NCBI GenBank assembly: GCA_030645495.1
Contig: JAUSLV010000018.1
Location: 124,001-188,000 of the forward strand
Reading direction: 5' to 3'
DNA length: 64,000 nt
Origin: Actinomycetota bacterium
GTDB taxonomy: Bacteria; Actinomycetota; Acidimicrobiia; Acidimicrobiales; Ilumatobacteraceae
The translations under genes and the position numbers were made by a program. This document shows positions 37,409-45,469 of this stretch, piece by piece. Within the stretch, counting starts at the first letter, position 1. Every line of letters starts with the position of its first letter. Under the pieces are notes generated by a model that saw only the letters and a program-made list of their open reading frames with translations, was not told where the DNA came from and ran no database searches.

Positions 37409-38001
37409 GCGGCGAACACGTCAGCGACCGCTGGGCCGAATGGCGGCGACAGATCTCGCTGGATGACTACCGCGCCCGTTGGGAGCGGATGCAGGCCGAG
37501 GGCCAGGCGACGCACGGCGAGGCCGACTTCATCGAGGGGTTGCACCCGCGCAGCGTGCTCGACGCCGGCTGTGGCATGGGTCGCGTGGCGATCGAGCTGC
37601 ATCGCCGCGGCATCGAGGTGGAGGGCGCCGACCTCGACCTCGACCTGCTGGATCACGCGCGTGGCGACGCGCCGCACCTCGTGTGGCACCACGCCGACCT
37701 GGCGACACTGCAGGCCAACCGCCGCTACCACGTGGTGGTGATGCCCGGGAACGTGATGATCTTCTGTCGGGTCGAGGATCGCGGTCCGATCGTGGCCAAC
37801 CTGGCCGAGCACCTCGACGACGACGGCCTGCTGGTCGCCGGGTTCAGCCTGGAAGGGCGCACCGACGCGCTCACGCTGGCCGAGTACGACCTGTACTGCC
37901 ATGCGGCCGGGTTGGAGTTGGTGGAGCGCTTCGCCACCTGGGACCGTGACCCGTACACAGGCCAGGACTACGCCGTCAGCGTGCACCGCCGCCAACGGTA
38001 G
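37405..38001 (+). CDS. Class I SAM-dependent methyltransferase
   Basis: This methyltransferase of 198 residues has motif I VLDAGCGMGRVAIELHRRG with the acidic motif II ending VEGADLDLDLL, and the motif III/IV region YHVVVMPGNVMIF. The substrate is unknown. It is translationally coupled to the HAD gene (ATGA overlap), and the same pair arrangement may indicate a joint small-molecule repair or modification role, which is speculative. The methyltransferase gene is followed 45 bp later by the toxin-antitoxin operon. Confidence 0.85.
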   Translation: MSGEHVSDRWAEWRRQISLDDYRARWERMQAEGQATHGEADFIEGLHPRSVLDAGCGMGRVAIELHRRGIEVEGADLDLDLLDHARGDAPHLVWHHADLATLQANRRYHVVVMPGNVMIFCRVEDRGPIVANLAEHLDDDGLLVAGFSLEGRTDALTLAEYDLYCHAAGLELVERFATWDRDPYTGQDYAVSVHRRQR

Positions 38002-38010
38002 GCAGGGTGG

Positions 38011-38040
38011 TTGACGGTCTGCATACCGCCACGGTATGTT
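38011..38040 (+). promoter_or_regulatory. Promoter and palindromic operator of the toxin-antitoxin pair
   Basis: TTGACG (38011-38016) and TATGTT (38035-38040) lie 18 bp apart, and the -10 ends six bases before the ATG at 38047, so the mRNA is probably leaderless. CATACCG (38022-38028) and CGGTATG (38032-38038) form a perfect 7-3-7 palindrome over the -10. This is the expected site for autorepression by the ribbon-helix-helix antitoxin. Confidence 0.7.
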
Positions 38041-38046
38041 GCCCGC

Positions 38047-38310
38047 ATGTCGACGCAACTCGCTCTCCGCCTGCCCGACGACCTGCTCGCCGACCTCGAT
38101 TGGCTGGTCGTGCGCTGCAACTACTCCAGCCGCACCGAGGCGATGCGCACAGCGATCGAGGCGGCGATCAAGGCCGAACGCTCGCGCCAGATCGACGAGC
38201 AGTACATCGAGGCCTACACCCGCATGCCACAGACCGAGGAGGAGCTGGCGGATCTGGCGTGGCAGAGCACGCCCGACCTCGACGATGAGGACTGGACGGA
38301 GTGGCTGTGA
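38047..38310 (+). CDS. Ribbon-helix-helix antitoxin
   Basis: This antitoxin has 87 residues. The N-terminal ribbon-helix-helix DNA-binding domain is STQLALRLPDDLLADLDWLV with NYSSRTEAMRTAIEAAI. The acidic C-terminal tail (EEELADLAWQSTPDLDDEDW) would wrap around and block the toxin. The ATG at 38047 is chosen; a longer frame from 38011 would run over the promoter. The toxin gene overlaps its stop. Confidence 0.82.
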   Translation: MSTQLALRLPDDLLADLDWLVVRCNYSSRTEAMRTAIEAAIKAERSRQIDEQYIEAYTRMPQTEEELADLAWQSTPDLDDEDWTEWL

Positions 38311-38618
38311 TCTTGCAGGGCGACATCTTGTGGGGCGGTCCCGCGGATGAGAAGCCTCGTCCCTACCTGGTGCTGACCCGGCAGCGAGCCATCGATGCGA
38401 TGCAGGCGGTTTCGGTCGCGCCGGTCACTCGGCGAGTGCGAGGGCTCGTCAGCGAGGTCCCGTTGGGGCCGGCAGACGGACTCTCGGTGGAGTGTGTCGC
38501 CAACTTCGACAACGTCCGCTCGCTGCCCAAGGCGCTACTCACCCGGCAGGTCGGCGCGCTCGCCCCCGGCCGTTGGCACGAGGTGTGCGCGGCTCTGCGC
38601 GCAGCGATCGACTGTTAA
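38307..38618 (+). CDS. mazF: MazF/PemK-type endoribonuclease toxin
   Basis: This toxin has 103 residues (105 if started at GTG 38301). The MazF fold is indicated by LQGDILWGGPADEKPRPYLV, in which the Arg-Pro-Tyr strand binds RNA, then SVAPVTRRVRGLVSEVPLG (catalytic Arg and Thr region), and the end NFDNVRSLPKALLTRQVGAL. It would cleave RNA at short sequence sites when the antitoxin is degraded. GTG 38307 gives the common GTGA overlap with the antitoxin stop. Its stop overlaps that of the convergent dehydrogenase gene. Confidence 0.85.
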   Translation: MILQGDILWGGPADEKPRPYLVLTRQRAIDAMQAVSVAPVTRRVRGLVSEVPLGPADGLSVECVANFDNVRSLPKALLTRQVGALAPGRWHEVCAALRAAIDC

Positions 38619-40240
38619 GCCTGGGTGGCTTCGATCATGCGGCGGGCGATCACCTTGAGGCACAGGGTCTCGTCGGCACCCTCGAAGATGCTCAGCACGC
38701 GGGCATCGACGAACAGGCGGCTGACGTTGAACTCCTCGGCGTAGCCCATGCCGCCGTGGATCTGCATCGCTTCGCGGGTGACCCACTCGGCGGCCTTGCA
38801 CACATAGGCCTTCACCATCGCTGCTTCCATGGCCCCCTCGCCCTTGGCCATCTGGCGGGCGACGCTGTAGCTGAACTGGCGGCCGGCCTGGATCAGCATC
38901 GCCATCCGGCCCAGTTTCACCTGGGTGAGCTGGTAGTCGACGATCGGTGAGCCGAACACGACACGGTTGTGGGCGTAGTCGAGGGCGGCTTCGTAGGCGG
39001 CCTGCATTACGCCCACCGCGCGGGCGGCGGTCTGCAGGCGACCGTTCTCGAAGCCGGCCATCTGGAAGAAGAAGCCCTTGCCCACACCGTCGGCCTCGCC
39101 GATCAGGTTCTCCGCGGGCACCCACCAGTTCTCCAGCGCAACTTCGTAGCTGTGCATGCCGCGGTAGCCGATCGTGTCGATCGCACGGCCCTCCATCTTC
39201 CCGGTGGTGCCGCCAACGGTGGCGCTGTCCTGGGTGAACTCGAAGCCGTGGCCGTTTCCGCGGGGCTTGGGCACGATGAACAGGCTGAGGCCGCGGTGGG
39301 TCTTGCTGCGGTCGGGGTCGGTGCGGGCCAGCAGCGCCAGCACATCGGCGCGGCCACCGAACGTGCACCACGTCTTCACGCCGTTGATCACATAGCCGGG
39401 CTCACCGTCGGGGCCGGGCGCAGGGGTGGCGGTGACCTTGATGCCGGCCACATCGCTGCCGTAATCGGGCTCGGTGACGGCGACGCCGGGCATCACCTCG
39501 GCGACGGCCAGGCGGGGCAGCCAGGCCTGCTTCTGCGCCTCGGTGCCGCCCTTCACGAGGGCGCGGGTGAGGATCTCGGGGCGGGTGATCAGCGAGCCGC
39601 CGATGCCCAGCGAACCGCGGCTGAGCTCTTCGGTGGCCACCACCATGCCGATGTACTCGCTGTCGCCACCCTCGCTGAAGCCGCCGTACTCGGCCGGCAC
39701 GCTGAGGCCGAACGCGCCCATCTCGGCCAGGCCCTGCACGATCTCTTCCGGCACGTCGGCGTTGGTGCGGTGCACGTGCTCGGCGTGCGGCTTGATCACC
39801 TTCTCGGCGAAGCTGCGGAACGTGTCGGCCACCATCTCCATGTCGTCGTCGAGGTGGCGCGGGCCAGGCTGGTCGGCCAACGAGGCGAGGAACTCGGGGG
39901 TGCGGAACCGCTCGAGGAACGGGTGCGCGGCCTTCATCGGGGCGATCTCGATGCCCCAGTACTTCTCGCGCCCGGCCAGGCGGGTGATCAGGTCGTGGGC
40001 CATCTCGGCGGTGAAGGCGCACGTGAGGCGAGCCTCGACGTCGCCCTTGGCGCCATAGTCGAGCAGGGCGCGTGCGGCTTCCACCTGGGCCGCAGCGTGG
40101 GCCAGGTCGTAGGCCACCACTTGGTGTGCATCAGGCCCGCCGTTGGCAGCGACGTGGCGGATCGCCTTGCCGACGATGCCCGAGGCAAGTTCGATGACAT
40201 CGGCCGCGGCGGCCAGATCGGGTGCGGCAAGTTCGCTCAT
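38615..40240 (-). CDS. mcd: Acyl-CoA dehydrogenase, methylsuccinyl-CoA dehydrogenase (Mcd)-like
   Basis: This FAD flavoprotein has 541 residues. It has an N-terminal extension of about 150 residues (DAHQVVAYDLAHAAAQVEAA) before the acyl-CoA dehydrogenase core. That length and extension are typical of (2S)-methylsuccinyl-CoA dehydrogenase of the ethylmalonyl-CoA pathway. Core motifs are PEEIVQGLAEMGAFGLSVPA, MPGVAVTEPDYGSDVAG, the IHGGMGYAEE segment and the base Glu in IFEGADETL. With Mcl and CitE-like genes 2-5 kb away, the assignment is reasonable. The ATG at 40240 is chosen; TAACAT ends seven bases upstream. Confidence 0.78.
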   Translation of the reverse strand: MSELAAPDLAAAADVIELASGIVGKAIRHVAANGGPDAHQVVAYDLAHAAAQVEAARALLDYGAKGDVEARLTCAFTAEMAHDLITRLAGREKYWGIEIAPMKAAHPFLERFRTPEFLASLADQPGPRHLDDDMEMVADTFRSFAEKVIKPHAEHVHRTNADVPEEIVQGLAEMGAFGLSVPAEYGGFSEGGDSEYIGMVVATEELSRGSLGIGGSLITRPEILTRALVKGGTEAQKQAWLPRLAVAEVMPGVAVTEPDYGSDVAGIKVTATPAPGPDGEPGYVINGVKTWCTFGGRADVLALLARTDPDRSKTHRGLSLFIVPKPRGNGHGFEFTQDSATVGGTTGKMEGRAIDTIGYRGMHSYEVALENWWVPAENLIGEADGVGKGFFFQMAGFENGRLQTAARAVGVMQAAYEAALDYAHNRVVFGSPIVDYQLTQVKLGRMAMLIQAGRQFSYSVARQMAKGEGAMEAAMVKAYVCKAAEWVTREAMQIHGGMGYAEEFNVSRLFVDARVLSIFEGADETLCLKVIARRMIEATQA

Positions 40241-40251
40241 GGCATCGATGT

Positions 40252-40263
40252 TACCGAACGGTA
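40252..40263. promoter_or_regulatory. Palindromic operator at the mcd promoter
   Basis: TACCGAACGGTA is a 5-2-5 inverted repeat. It overlaps the presumed -10 (TAACAT, 40248-40253 on the minus strand) of the mcd-like gene. The shape suits a TetR-family repressor, but none is encoded nearby. Confidence 0.45.
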
Positions 40264-40319
40264 GGTGAACTCTCGGAAACGAAGAACGGCGGCGCAGTGA
40301 CGTGTGACAGGCTGCACGG

Positions 40320-40922
40320 ATGACCAGCCTGTGCGTGTACTGCGGTTCCAACTTCGGGTCATCCCCGGAGTTTGCCGCCAAGGCCCGCAAGCTGGGCACC
40401 GCCATGGCGAACCGGGGGATCACCCTCGTCTACGGCGGCGGCAGTGTGGGCTTGATGGGTGTCGCCGCCGACGCGGCGATGGATGCCGGCGGCGAGGTGG
40501 TGGGCGTGATCACCGAGCAACTGATGAACGCCGAAGTCGCCCACCGGGCACTCACCCGGCTGGAAGTGGTGCCGTCGATGCACGAGCGCAAGGCTCGCCT
40601 GGAGGAGCTGGCCGATGGATTCATCGTGCTCCCCGGCGGATTCGGCACGGTCGACGAGTTCGCCGAGATCCTCACCTGGAACCAGCTCGGCATCGTCGCC
40701 AAGCCGATCGTGCTGCTCGACATCGAGCAGTTCTGGTCGCCGCTGCTGCAGTGGATGGACAACGCCGTTCAGGCCGGGTTCGTTCGGTCAGCCCACCGGA
40801 TGTTGGCCCAGCGGGCGCGCACCGTCGATGAGGCGATCGCGTTGGCAACCAGCCCGGCGCCGATCACACCGCACAAGTGGCTGGACCGCGACGCCACGCC
40901 GATCGGCGCGCCTCGGCCTTGA
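40320..40922 (+). CDS. LOG-family nucleotide 5'-monophosphate phosphoribohydrolase
   Basis: This protein has 200 residues and the lysine-decarboxylase-like (LOG) Rossmann fold. It removes the base from nucleoside 5'-monophosphates, classically cytokinin ribotides, releasing ribose 5-phosphate. SLCVYCGSNFGSSPEF, YGGGSVGLMGVAADAAM and the diagnostic PGGFGTVDEFAE (consensus PGGxGTxxE) are present, as is MHERKARL, which contributes catalytic Arg and Glu. It is divergent from the mcd-like gene and is probably a housekeeping purine-salvage or clean-up enzyme. Confidence 0.9.
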   Translation: MTSLCVYCGSNFGSSPEFAAKARKLGTAMANRGITLVYGGGSVGLMGVAADAAMDAGGEVVGVITEQLMNAEVAHRALTRLEVVPSMHERKARLEELADGFIVLPGGFGTVDEFAEILTWNQLGIVAKPIVLLDIEQFWSPLLQWMDNAVQAGFVRSAHRMLAQRARTVDEAIALATSPAPITPHKWLDRDATPIGAPRP

Positions 40923-40991
40923 CATCAGCACCAGGCGGCATCCGCTGGGGTATGGGACCTTGGTCCCTGGTACGTGGCGAGGGCCCTCCCT

Positions 40992-41016
40992 ATGTTGAAA
41001 ACATTGTTTTCAATAT
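40992..41016. promoter_or_regulatory. Palindromic operator upstream of the amidohydrolase gene
   Basis: TTGAAAACATTGTTTTCAA (40995-41013) is a perfect 8-3-8 palindrome and extends to 40992-41016 with one mismatch. It is strikingly AT-rich for this genome and lies about 27 bp ahead of the ATG at 41040. It fits a TetR-family binding site over a promoter. Confidence 0.6.
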
Positions 41017-41039
41017 GACTGATCCTTTGGGGAATTCCA

Positions 41040-42245
41040 ATGACCGCTGTCCGTCCGTTCGTCTTCAGCTGCGACGCCCACGTGGCCGAGCCCGGCGACC
41101 TGTTCACCAAGAACCTGCCCGCCGACATGCAACAGCACGCCATCCACGTCGAATCCGGTGACGGCATCCGGATCACGATGGTGGGTGAGCAGGTGATCTT
41201 CAAGATGGAGACCGACTTCACGTTGCACAAGACCGGCCAGACCGCGGCGCAGTTCGCCGAGCGGGCCGCCGACCGCTCGTGCACCGACGCGTCCGAGAAC
41301 TTCGTGTCCGACTGCGCGGTCGACACCACCCGCCGTGGCGCCCGCCACCTCGACCTGCGGCTGGCCGACATGGACCGTGACGGCATCGACGCCGAGTTGG
41401 TGTTCCCGTCGTTGGGCCTGATGCTGCCGCGCATCGCCGACCCCGCCGCCCAGGCGAAGGCCTGCCAGATCTACAACGACTGGGTGTGGGAGTACTGCCA
41501 GCCGGTGCTCGACCGGCTTGTCCCGGTGGCGATGATCCCGTGCGTCGACTTCGACCTGGCTCTCGCCGAGTGCCAACGCACCGCGGAGATGGGGTTCGCC
41601 GCGTTCTGCCTGTGGGAGGGACTGAACAACTACAACGACCCGCGCTGGGACGCGATCTTCGCCCTCGCGGCGGCCAACGACATCCCGCTCGTGTTCCACA
41701 CCGGCATCGGCAACATCAACATCCGCGCGATGCGCGGCCCCGGTGGTGCGCTGTACAACTACACCCGCCAGATGAACGATGCCGTCGACGTGATCACGCA
41801 GCTCGTCGCCGGTGGCGTGCTCGACCGCAACCCGAGCACGCACATCCTGTTCGCCGAGCACTCGGCCGGCTGGCTGTGGGGCCTCGCCGAGCGGATGGAC
41901 GAGGTGTACCAGGGACACGCGCCCAGCATCAACCCCAAGCTCAGCCGCCTGCCCAGCCAGATCGTGCGCGACCAGGTGCACTGCGCACTGCAGAACGACA
42001 CCGGCTCGGTGGCCACCCGTCGGGGAGTGGGTGTGGAGGCGTTGCTGTTCGCCACCGACTACCCGCACTCGGAGGGCACGTTCCCGTTCAGCATGGACGT
42101 CGTCGACCGCATGATGGCCGAGCACCCCGACGCCACGATGGACGACTTCGTGGCCATCCTCGGCGGCAATGCCGCCACGCTGTTCAAGCGGGCCAACTTG
42201 CAGGGCAAGGTGGATGCCCGCGCGGCACAGTTGCAGAACGCCTGA
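41040..42245 (+). CDS. Amidohydrolase-2 (ACMSD-like) family protein
   Basis: This metal-dependent TIM-barrel hydrolase/decarboxylase has 401 residues. The first metal site is FSCDAHVAEP (Asp-x-His). Later ligands are His in LVFHTGIGN, His in FAEHSAGW and Asp in ATDYPHSEG. DRDGIDAELVFPSLGL and NDWVWEYC are typical of the ACMSD/amidohydrolase-2 group, which decarboxylates or hydrolyses aromatic or related acids. The substrate is unknown. It appears to be a single-gene transcript controlled by the palindrome before it. Confidence 0.82.
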   Translation: MTAVRPFVFSCDAHVAEPGDLFTKNLPADMQQHAIHVESGDGIRITMVGEQVIFKMETDFTLHKTGQTAAQFAERAADRSCTDASENFVSDCAVDTTRRGARHLDLRLADMDRDGIDAELVFPSLGLMLPRIADPAAQAKACQIYNDWVWEYCQPVLDRLVPVAMIPCVDFDLALAECQRTAEMGFAAFCLWEGLNNYNDPRWDAIFALAAANDIPLVFHTGIGNINIRAMRGPGGALYNYTRQMNDAVDVITQLVAGGVLDRNPSTHILFAEHSAGWLWGLAERMDEVYQGHAPSINPKLSRLPSQIVRDQVHCALQNDTGSVATRRGVGVEALLFATDYPHSEGTFPFSMDVVDRMMAEHPDATMDDFVAILGGNAATLFKRANLQGKVDARAAQLQNA

Positions 42246-42251
42246 GCCTGC

Positions 42252-42938
42252 TCAGTCGCGGTCGGGCTCGAACCGGTACCCGATGCCCGGTTCGGTCACG
42301 AAGTAGCGCGGCCGGCCAGGCTCCGGCTCGAGCTTCTTGCGGATCGCGGCCAGGTGCACGCGCAGGTAGTTGGTCTCGTGCTCGTATTGCGGGCCCCACA
42401 CCTGCTGCAACAACTGACGCTGCGTAACCAGACGGCCGGGGCTGCGCACCAGTGCCTCCACGATCGCCCACTCGGTGGGCGTGAGGTGTGGGTGTTCGCC
42501 GCCGACGAGCTCGGCGGTCTTCTGCGCCAGGTCGATGGTGAACGCGGCCGTCGACACGACGGCCTGCTCGGGTGCCGGTTGGTGGCGGCGGAGTGCCGCC
42601 CGCAGACGGGCGAGCACCTCGTTCATCCCGAACGGCTTCGTCACGTAGTCATCCGCGCCGGCATCGAGTGCGCGCACCTTGTCGGCCTCGCTGTCGCGCA
42701 CCGACAGCATGATGATCGGCACGGTGGTCCAGCCACGCAGGCCCTCCACCACCGCCACGCCGTCGATACCGGGCAGGCCGATGTCGAGCAGTACCAGGTC
42801 GGGAGGGTTGGCGGCGGCCCTCGACAAAGCCTCTTCACCACTTTCGGCGAGGTCGACCTCGTAGCCGCGGGCAGTCAGATTCACCGACAGCGCTTTGCGG
42901 ATCTGCGGCTCGTCGTCGACCACCAGGATGCGGGTCAT
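42252..42938 (-). CDS. kdpE: KdpE response regulator
   Basis: This 228-residue OmpR/PhoB-family regulator has a receiver domain with VVDDEPQ (acidic pair) and the phosphoacceptor Asp in LVLLDIGLPG, plus Thr/Ser in MLSVRD and Lys in VTKPFG. The C-terminal winged helix has LTPTEWAIVEALVRSPG and HETNYLRVHLAAIRKKLEP. Its start overlaps the kdpD stop by four bases, so the two are co-expressed. It should activate potassium-uptake genes in this cluster. Confidence 0.93.
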   Translation of the reverse strand: MTRILVVDDEPQIRKALSVNLTARGYEVDLAESGEEALSRAAANPPDLVLLDIGLPGIDGVAVVEGLRGWTTVPIIMLSVRDSEADKVRALDAGADDYVTKPFGMNEVLARLRAALRRHQPAPEQAVVSTAAFTIDLAQKTAELVGGEHPHLTPTEWAIVEALVRSPGRLVTQRQLLQQVWGPQYEHETNYLRVHLAAIRKKLEPEPGRPRYFVTEPGIGYRFEPDRD

Positions 42939-45451
42939 GTCAGATCCTCCTGGACCGGAAGGATGATGGTGAACGTGCAACCACCACCGGGAGTGTCGTC
43001 CAGTTCGAGGGTCCCGCCGGTGAGTTCCACGAAGCCTCGCGCGATCGCCAGACCGAGTCCGGCTCCGACATCCGTACTGCGGTCGCCGAGGCGCTGGAAT
43101 GGTTGGAACACTCGGTCGCGATCGGCCGGGGGGATGCCGGGGCCGCGGTCGATGATCCGCAACTCGACGTGGTCGGCCACCTCGGCGGCCTCGATGCGCA
43201 CCGGTTGGTGAGGCGGGGCCCAGCTGATGGCATTCGACACCAGGTTGGCGACGGAGCGTTCGAGCAATGCCGGGTCGGTGAGCACGAGCGGCAGCTGCTC
43301 GCTGACGTCGATGCGCACCCGGTCGGCAGGCGCGGCGAGTGACGAGAGCGCGGCGGCGACGATTTCCTCGAGCGCGGAAGGAAAGAGCGCCGCAGTGGCC
43401 ACACCCGCCTGGAGGCGGCTCATGTCCAGCAGGTTGCCGATCAGCCGGTCGAGCCGGTCAGCAGAGGTGTCGATGGCGCCCAACAGATCATCGCGATCGT
43501 CGGCGGTGAAGCCCACGTCGCCCACCATCAGACCGGTGACCGCGGCCTTGATCGTGGCCAGCGGGGTGCGCAGGTCGTGCGACACGGCTTGCAGCAGGGC
43601 AGTGCGCAGGGCGTTGGCCTGGGCCAGCGACTCGATCGTGGCCGAGTCGCGTCGCAGCGTGCGCGCTTCCAGCCCCAGTGCGAGTTGATCGGCGAACGCG
43701 CGCAACACCCCGAGGTCGTCGCCGCTGACCGGCTTCCCGCGCAGCACGAGTTGCGTGGTGCCCTTCTCATCAAGAGCGAAGGCCAACCCGTCGGCGGGGG
43801 AGCCGGCCGGGTTGGAGCCGGAGGCGGTGGTGACCGTCCATCTCGCCCCGGCGCGCTCCAGCACCGCCGCCGAGTCGAGCTCGAACAGTGTCCGTACCTG
43901 GTCGACGAGGTCGGGCAGCGGGTCGTCGGACGCGATGATCGAACCCGTCGAGCGGGCCAGGGCGGTGGCGTCGGCTCGTGCGCGTCGCGCCTCGCGCCCT
44001 TGGCGGGCGGTGTGGTCGACGAGCACGCTGACGCTGATCGCTACCGCCACGAACACGCCGAGGGCGATGATGTTGTCGGTGTGGGCGATCGTCCACGTGT
44101 GAACCGGTGGGGTGAGGTACCAGTTCGTCAGCAGCGACGCGCTGATCGAGGCGAACACGCCAGGGCGGATGCCACCGATCGCGGCGATCACCAGCACGAG
44201 CGACAGGTTCACCAGCAACGCGCTGGAGAGGTTGAGGTGCTCGCGGAGGTTCACCAACAGCAGCGTCAGCAGTGGCAGGCCGACGAGGCACAACAGCCAT
44301 GCCAGCAGCTCGCGCTGTCGGGGGATGGCGCTGAGGCCGGCGCGTCTGCTCCTGAACGGCGCTGGCGACGACTGCTCGACGCTGTCGGTGGCGATCACGT
44401 GCACGTCGACGCCCGGAAGCTTGCGCTGCACCTGTGACGCCAGCGGGCCGTGCAACAGTTCGGCCAGGCGCGACCGTCGCGTCGCTCCCATCACGATCTG
44501 CGTGGCCTGTTCCGCACCTGCGAATGCGGCCAACGCGGTGCCGACATCGTCGCCGACGACTTCGCGATACGCCCCGCCGAGCTCGAGTAAGAGCGACCGC
44601 TGCTGTTCGAGTTGGTGGCCGGTGGTGGACGACAACCCGTCGGCGCTGGCGACGTGCACGCCCAGCAGATCGCCGCGCAACCGGCCGGCGAGGCGTGCCG
44701 CGCGCCGGATGAGGTGATCACCACCTGCGGTGCCGGTGAGCGCCACCACGACGCGCTCGCGGGTCTCCCACGTGTCGGTGATGCCGTGATCGGTGAGGTA
44801 GTTCTGCAGCGACTCCTCGACACGATCGGCCAGCCACAACAGCGCGAGCTCGCGCAACGCGCCGAGGTTGCCGGGCCGGAAGTAGTTGGCGAGTGCCGCG
44901 TCGACCTTCTCGGCGGGGTAGATGTTGCCGTGGGCCATGCGCCGACGCAATGCCTCAGGGCTCATGTCCACCAGCTCGATCTGGTCGGCCTGACGGACGA
45001 ACGAGTCGGGGACGGTTTCGCGCTGGGTGACGCCGGTGATGCGCTGCACCACATCGTTCAACGACTGGAGGTGCTGAATGTTGACCGTCGAGATCACGTC
45101 GATGCCGTCGGCGAGGAGTTCCTCGATGTCCTGCCAGCGCTTCGTGTGCTCGGTACCGGTGGTGTTCGTGTGCGCCAGTTCATCCACCAAGGCGACCGCC
45201 GGCTTCCGCAACAGCACGGCCTCGAGGTCCATCTCCTCGAAAGTGGTGCCCCGGTACTGCACCGAGCGGCGTGGCACCACCTCCAGCCCGCCGATCTGCG
45301 CAGCGGTGTTGGCGCGGCCGTGGGTCTCCACATACGCGATCACCACGTCGGCGCCGCGCTGTGCACGGCGAACGCCTTCGCTGAGCATCGCGAACGTCTT
45401 GCCCACGCCCGGCGCGGCGCCGAGGTAGATGCGCAACGAACCGCGTGCCAT
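42935..45451 (-). CDS. kdpD: KdpD sensor histidine kinase
   Basis: This 838-residue sensor has the full KdpD layout. The N-terminal KdpD domain has Walker A GAAPGVGKTFAML. Next is a universal stress domain (about residues 220-370, VMGATRRSRLAELL). Four membrane helices follow around 390-490, with a GAF-like region, the HisKA box AVSHDLRTPLATIK, and the HATPase with DRGPGIPPADR and GAGLGLAIARG. It senses low K+ or turgor and controls KdpE. It is on the minus strand, across the permease gene from the kdpFABC genes. Confidence 0.94.
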   Translation of the reverse strand: MARGSLRIYLGAAPGVGKTFAMLSEGVRRAQRGADVVIAYVETHGRANTAAQIGGLEVVPRRSVQYRGTTFEEMDLEAVLLRKPAVALVDELAHTNTTGTEHTKRWQDIEELLADGIDVISTVNIQHLQSLNDVVQRITGVTQRETVPDSFVRQADQIELVDMSPEALRRRMAHGNIYPAEKVDAALANYFRPGNLGALRELALLWLADRVEESLQNYLTDHGITDTWETRERVVVALTGTAGGDHLIRRAARLAGRLRGDLLGVHVASADGLSSTTGHQLEQQRSLLLELGGAYREVVGDDVGTALAAFAGAEQATQIVMGATRRSRLAELLHGPLASQVQRKLPGVDVHVIATDSVEQSSPAPFRSRRAGLSAIPRQRELLAWLLCLVGLPLLTLLLVNLREHLNLSSALLVNLSLVLVIAAIGGIRPGVFASISASLLTNWYLTPPVHTWTIAHTDNIIALGVFVAVAISVSVLVDHTARQGREARRARADATALARSTGSIIASDDPLPDLVDQVRTLFELDSAAVLERAGARWTVTTASGSNPAGSPADGLAFALDEKGTTQLVLRGKPVSGDDLGVLRAFADQLALGLEARTLRRDSATIESLAQANALRTALLQAVSHDLRTPLATIKAAVTGLMVGDVGFTADDRDDLLGAIDTSADRLDRLIGNLLDMSRLQAGVATAALFPSALEEIVAAALSSLAAPADRVRIDVSEQLPLVLTDPALLERSVANLVSNAISWAPPHQPVRIEAAEVADHVELRIIDRGPGIPPADRDRVFQPFQRLGDRSTDVGAGLGLAIARGFVELTGGTLELDDTPGGGCTFTIILPVQEDLT

Positions 45452-45469
45452 ACGAACAGTCTGCCCGCG

